A stretch of DNA of 8,052 nt, from positions 1-8,052 of the forward strand of contig CAYIRQ010000070.1 in the NCBI GenBank assembly GCA_964365905.1, in the 5' to 3' direction. Positions 5,486-8,052 of this stretch are shown here, one piece after another (the stretch's first letter is position 1; every line of letters starts with the position of its first letter). The DNA is from CAYIRQ01 sp964365905 (lineage in GTDB: Bacteria; Patescibacteriota; Gracilibacteria; Peribacterales; Peribacteraceae). The notes under the pieces are model-generated. The model was not told the DNA's origin, did no database searches, and saw nothing but the letters and a program-made list of their open reading frames with translations. A program made the position numbers and the translations under genes.

Positions 5486-6238
5486 TCAGGAAACTTTCTT
5501 GGAAGGTTTCGTAGACTTTCGGGAGGAAGGAGAGATTGTAGAGGACGAAGAGGTTGAAGAAGAAATTTTCCTCTCATCTTCTCCTCCTCTTTCTCCTCTC
5601 CTCTTCCCGAATACCTCCTCCGCCTTCTTCAGAGCATCCACGAGGAAGATGACCGCGTGCGCGGAGAGGAGATCTTCGGGATTGAGATAGGAAGCGAGGA
5701 TCGTGCGAACACCGGGAACGTTGCGTGAGCCGCGTTCGAGGGCGTCCATACGAGCGGGTATGACAAAGAGAATTCTTCTCCCCTTCTGTACGGGAAGCTT
5801 CGAGAGGAGAGCGACGAATGTTTTCGTCTTCGGGGCACTCGCGTATTCCGTGAGACCGACCACCTTTCCGCTCTTTGCGACGTATGCGAGGGAAGAGAGA
5901 AGCGCTTGCCGGCGCTGCATGCGCGGCATGTTCTTTTTGAAGTTCCGGTCTTTGCGCGGACCGAACGTCCGACCTCCTCCGCGCAGAAGCGGCGATCGGA
6001 TCGGACCGCGCCGCGCACGGCCTGTGCCCTTCTGCTGGAAGAGCTTCCGCGTACTCCCCCGCACTTCGCCCCGGGTCTTCACATGCGCAAGCGGACGCCT
6101 GCGACTGCTCTGCTGCATCTGCACAGCTCGATGCATGAGCGCGACATTGATCTTTCCCCCGAAGAGGGATGCGGGAAGCTCGAGCATTCCCTTTTTTTCG
6201 CCAGTCGGTGTATAGAGATCAATGATCATCGATTTCAT
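5486..6238 (-). CDS. rplD: 50S ribosomal protein L4 (uL4) with low-complexity tail
   Basis: L4 lines the exit tunnel and, in E. coli, feeds back on its own operon. The family signature is the extended loop KGTGRARRGPIRSPLLRGGGRTFGPRKDRNFKKNMPRMQRRQALLSSLA, preceded by LFGGKINVALMHRAVQMQQSSRRRPLAHVKTRGEVRGS. The C-terminal domain follows (KTFVALLSKLPVQKGRRILFVI, then GVRTILASYLNPEDLLSAHAVIFLVDA). At 250 residues it exceeds the usual ~205. The extra is a tail that is first basic/acidic (KRRGERGGEDERK) and then Ser/Thr-rich (SSSTSSSSTISPSSRK). The chosen ATG overlaps the L3 TGA stop in an ATGA; a second ATG three codons later (MIIDLYTP) is also possible. Confidence 0.97.
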   Translation of the reverse strand: MKSMIIDLYTPTGEKKGMLELPASLFGGKINVALMHRAVQMQQSSRRRPLAHVKTRGEVRGSTRKLFQQKGTGRARRGPIRSPLLRGGGRTFGPRKDRNFKKNMPRMQRRQALLSSLAYVAKSGKVVGLTEYASAPKTKTFVALLSKLPVQKGRRILFVIPARMDALERGSRNVPGVRTILASYLNPEDLLSAHAVIFLVDALKKAEEVFGKRRGERGGEDERKISSSTSSSSTISPSSRKSTKPSKKVS

Positions 6239-6852
6239 TCTTTCTTGGAGGAAACGGCTTCTTCCTTTGTGATGAAAACAAACGCCCCCTTCGGTCCCGG
6301 AATCGCCCCCTTGATCGCGAGCAATTTCTCCGTGGCATCGGAAACAATCACAGGCCTGTGCTTAATCGTGACTCTCTCAAATCCCATGTGCCCCGGCATG
6401 CGCTTCCCCCGGAGCACCTTCCCGGGCTTCGCGCGCATTCCCACGGACCCCGGCTCCCGGTGGTGGTGTGATCCATGGGAACTCGGACCACTCGAAAAGT
6501 GATGACGCTTGATGACGCCGGCGAATCCCTTTCCTTTGGAAATACCGACGACGCTCACCGTGCTTTCCGCGGGAATCACCTCGACCGTCACTTCGGAACC
6601 CACCGTCACCCCCTCGAGCGAGGGAACAGGAAATTCCTTCTGCACGAGAAAGCGCGTGTGCTCCTTCCCCTTCCGCGTCTTCCATTTCTTTCCGCCTACT
6701 CCGAGCACCACGGCATCGTATCCATCGCGGTCTTTTGTCCGAGTGCGCACAATCACATTGGGATCGACCTGCAAATAGGTCACGGGAATCTCCGTGCCAT
6801 CCTCGTGAAACACGCGCGACATGCCGATTTTTTTGGCGATGAGTCCTGCCAT
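6235..6852 (-). CDS. rplC: 50S ribosomal protein L3 (uL3), first gene of the cluster
   Basis: L3 is an assembly initiator that reaches toward the peptidyl transferase centre. The 205-residue protein starts MAGLIAKKIGMSRVFHEDGTEIPVTYLQ. It has the signature GISKGKGFAGVIKRHHFSSGPSSHGSHHHREPGSVGMRAKPGKVLRGKRMPGHMG (split over residues 102-156), and an IKGAIPGPKGAFVFI end. The position that is a glutamine methylated in E. coli (GQMG) is histidine here (GHMG). Length is normal. No S10 gene lies upstream, unlike the standard S10 operon; the neighbour is a divergent unrelated gene. A candidate promoter lies about 25-55 bases upstream. No Shine-Dalgarno is visible (GGAACCTCTCCC before the ATG). Confidence 0.97.
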   Translation of the reverse strand: MAGLIAKKIGMSRVFHEDGTEIPVTYLQVDPNVIVRTRTKDRDGYDAVVLGVGGKKWKTRKGKEHTRFLVQKEFPVPSLEGVTVGSEVTVEVIPAESTVSVVGISKGKGFAGVIKRHHFSSGPSSHGSHHHREPGSVGMRAKPGKVLRGKRMPGHMGFERVTIKHRPVIVSDATEKLLAIKGAIPGPKGAFVFITKEEAVSSKKE

Positions 6853-6878
6853 GGGAGAGGTTCCGATCCCGCTTATCC

Positions 6879-6908
6879 TTTATATGTACGTCATGCTGAG
6901 TGTGTCAT
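6879..6908 (-). promoter_or_regulatory. candidate sigma70-type promoter for the ribosomal cluster
   Basis: On the minus strand ATGACA (6908-6903, 5 of 6 to TTGACA) is followed after 18 bases by TATAAA (6884-6879). Transcription would begin near 6872, giving a leader of about 20 bases before the L3 ATG at 6852. Another -10-like TATAAT on this strand at 7050-7045 lacks a good -35. Confidence 0.5.
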
Positions 6909-6985
6909 GGTGAGCCTGACGAACCACGAAGCACGAGAAATGGAGGCGGGATACAGCGAACGAAGCTGGGGAACTGTATAGAAGG
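6890..6985. repeat. segment resembling a dispersed intergenic repeat
   Basis: The stretch contains TCATGCTGAG, GTCATGGTGAGCCTGACGA and ACCACGAAGCACGAG. These phrases look like the short GTGAGCCTGTCGAACCA-type intergenic repeats that recur in many environmental bacterial genomes and create false peptides of the VSLTNHE kind. Only one copy is in this window, so repetition cannot be shown here. The plus strand also carries the short inverted pair TGGT/ACCA around GAGCCTGACGA. Confidence 0.35.
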
Positions 6986-7030
6986 AAGAGGCTTCATGCA
7001 AGAAAGCTTTGCACAAAGCGAAGGAGTAAA

Positions 7031-7058
7031 TTGACAAATTATCCATTATATATAAAAT
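7031..7058 (+). promoter_or_regulatory. candidate sigma70-type promoter for the exported-protein gene
   Basis: A consensus TTGACA (7031-7036) is followed after 16 bases by TAAAAT (7053-7058, 5 of 6 to TATAAT). An overlapping TATAAA at 7051 would give a 14-base spacer. Transcription from the TAAAAT would start near 7064-7066, essentially at the GTG start codon at 7065, so the mRNA could be leaderless. The surrounding bases are clearly more AT-rich than the rest of the window. Confidence 0.65.
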
Positions 7059-7064
7059 GTACAT

Positions 7065-8024
7065 GTGCCAGATAACGTGGATTTCAAGGTTTCTGATAGG
7101 CAGCCCAAGAATCAAGAATCAGATGTTCGCAACATCAAAGGAAAAGCACTTCTCGCCCGAGTGCTTCTCGCAATTAGCGTGATAGGTTCAAGTGCGGCAA
7201 GGTTGTTTGCACAGGCACATCCTGAAGATCAGGATGAGCAGAAACAAGAAGGAAAGCAGGATGTGGAACAAGAAAAACTACAGAAAGAAAATGGAGGCGT
7301 GATTACGAAGCTTGAGAAAGTTGTTGCTGGCTTACGCGAATTTTCGAAATTGCGGAAGGAATTGGAAGAGAAGCTCCCAGCTCTTCGTGCAGCATTTGCA
7401 GAAGTACTCGGGGAAGAGCAATGGAATGCCTTTGAACACGAAATCCGCGCGATGACTTCTCCCACCTCCTCTGCTCTTCAGGACGAGAAGAGTCCATGGC
7501 AGATTTCCATTGCAGAAATTGTGCGACTGCTCGAGAAGTATGGAGTGGATTTCAATGATGTGAAGCACCGACAAGATTTGCTCACTGTCGTGGGAAGTAC
7601 CAACACAACATTCCGTTTTCTCTACAAGTCGGATGATCCTCACCGCTTGAAGCCGCTGGAACGAGAGCCCTTTGCACAACTTCCTCCTCTCAAACCCGAC
7701 TATCAGAGCTACGAGCGGGAATTCCCGACTTCGGAGGCGCTTCAAACATTTGTGACTGATTCCATCGAGCGTCTAGGTACGGCTTCCCCGCGCCTCCAAG
7801 CGGCTGCTGCGAAAGAAGGCCTTTTGATCCATGATATTTGCGACGCGCTCCGGGAAACACTCACGAAACCTTCCATCCTGAGTGATCGCAAATTCACCTG
7901 GGATGAGCTTGCGACATCGTTCGAAATGCTCGGCATTCCTCTCTCGGATCCGGATACTCACAAAGAAGTACTTCAAGCATTCCGCGCAAACTCTCTCGTT
8001 AGGAAACTCGCAAAAATAACTTGA
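7065..8024 (+). CDS. putative exported protein, helical, no recognised family
   Basis: I do not recognise this protein. It has 319 residues from a GTG at 7065 to a TGA; a second in-frame GTG at 7077 would remove four residues. An N-terminal polar stretch with basic residues (about 1-27) precedes a hydrophobic segment (about 28-48, LLARVLLAISVIG within it). An AQA sequence at 49-51 follows, fitting a signal peptide cleaved before HPEDQ; an uncleaved membrane anchor is possible. Residues 52-76 are rich in E, Q, K and D. Residues 79-120 look like a charged amphipathic or coiled-coil helix (LREFSKLRKELEEKLP). The remainder is mixed, with several helical stretches and no cysteine cluster or catalytic motif that I can identify. 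The gene is divergent from the ribosomal cluster and has no visible ribosome site. Coding is supported by length, composition and a good promoter. Confidence 0.75.
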   Translation: MPDNVDFKVSDRQPKNQESDVRNIKGKALLARVLLAISVIGSSAARLFAQAHPEDQDEQKQEGKQDVEQEKLQKENGGVITKLEKVVAGLREFSKLRKELEEKLPALRAAFAEVLGEEQWNAFEHEIRAMTSPTSSALQDEKSPWQISIAEIVRLLEKYGVDFNDVKHRQDLLTVVGSTNTTFRFLYKSDDPHRLKPLEREPFAQLPPLKPDYQSYEREFPTSEALQTFVTDSIERLGTASPRLQAAAAKEGLLIHDICDALRETLTKPSILSDRKFTWDELATSFEMLGIPLSDPDTHKEVLQAFRANSLVRKLAKIT

Positions 8025-8052
8025 TCTTTTAGGGGTTTCCCTGGAAGCTGAT

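Noticed and set aside
7021..7075. AAGGAG followed by TTG and a 14-codon open frame (possible leader peptide)
   Set aside because: The TTG is part of the consensus TTGACA promoter box, so it lies upstream of the likely transcription start.
6891..7115. Minus-strand open frame of 74 codons in the divergent region
   Set aside because: It crosses both candidate promoters, and its end reads like translated intergenic repeat (FVRLTMTHS). No family or start signal.
8025..8052. AGGG-GTTT-CCCT after the exported-protein gene as a terminator
   Set aside because: The stem is only 4 bp, the T-run precedes it rather than follows, and the window ends too soon to judge.
1..8052. Alternative genetic code with UGA as glycine
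   Set aside because: TGA ends L3, L4, L29 and L14 at their normal family ends, three of them overlapping the next ATG, so it is a stop here.

Overview
The window carries most of a bacterial S10/spc ribosomal-protein cluster on the minus strand, plus one divergent, unrecognised gene on the plus strand. Read in the direction of transcription (high to low coordinate), the order is L3, L4, L23, L2, S19, L22, S3, L16, L29, S17, L14, L24 and L5. L5 runs off the left edge of the window only a few codons before its expected end. The order is the conserved bacterial one, except that no S10 gene precedes L3. The first gene is L3, and next to it lies a divergent gene for a predicted exported protein of 319 residues with a signal peptide.

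Organism: this is a bacterium using the standard code. TAA, TAG and TGA all end well-conserved ribosomal proteins (TGA ends L3, L4, L29 and L14), so the UGA=Gly code of Gracilibacteria/Absconditabacteria is excluded. I see no Shine-Dalgarno motif in front of any of the 13 ribosomal genes. Several proteins carry low-complexity C-terminal tails, and short tandem repeats with a 7-base unit sit between genes and inside a gene end. The overall look fits a candidate-phylum (Patescibacteria/CPR) genome, possibly of the Peribacteria/Peregrinibacteria kind. That placement is an impression and was not tested.

Layout: 1-980 holds L5 (partial), L24 and the repeat-encoded L24 tail. 977-2000 holds L14, S17 and L29, with a 9-base tandem repeat between S17 and L14. 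2001-2093 is a spacer with two small hairpins. 2094-4130 holds L16, S3, L22 and S19 with 3-base gaps between annotated reading frames; GC-rich hairpins lie just upstream of the L16 and S3 starts. 4131-5186 holds L2, flanked on both sides by heptamer arrays arranged as inverted repeats. 5187-6852 holds L23, L4 and L3, closely packed. 6853-7064 is the divergent control region with a candidate promoter for each direction and a stretch resembling a dispersed intergenic repeat. 7065-8024 is the putative exported protein.

The 13 ribosomal proteins work together in the ribosome. L2, L3, L4, L14, L16, L22, L23, L24, L29 and L5 belong to the large subunit. S3, S17 and S19 belong to the small subunit. 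The most notable non-standard content is the set of repeats and potential hairpins at most gene junctions, in an operon that appears to lack Shine-Dalgarno signals. I found no RNA genes, CRISPR arrays, transposases or convincing intrinsic terminator.
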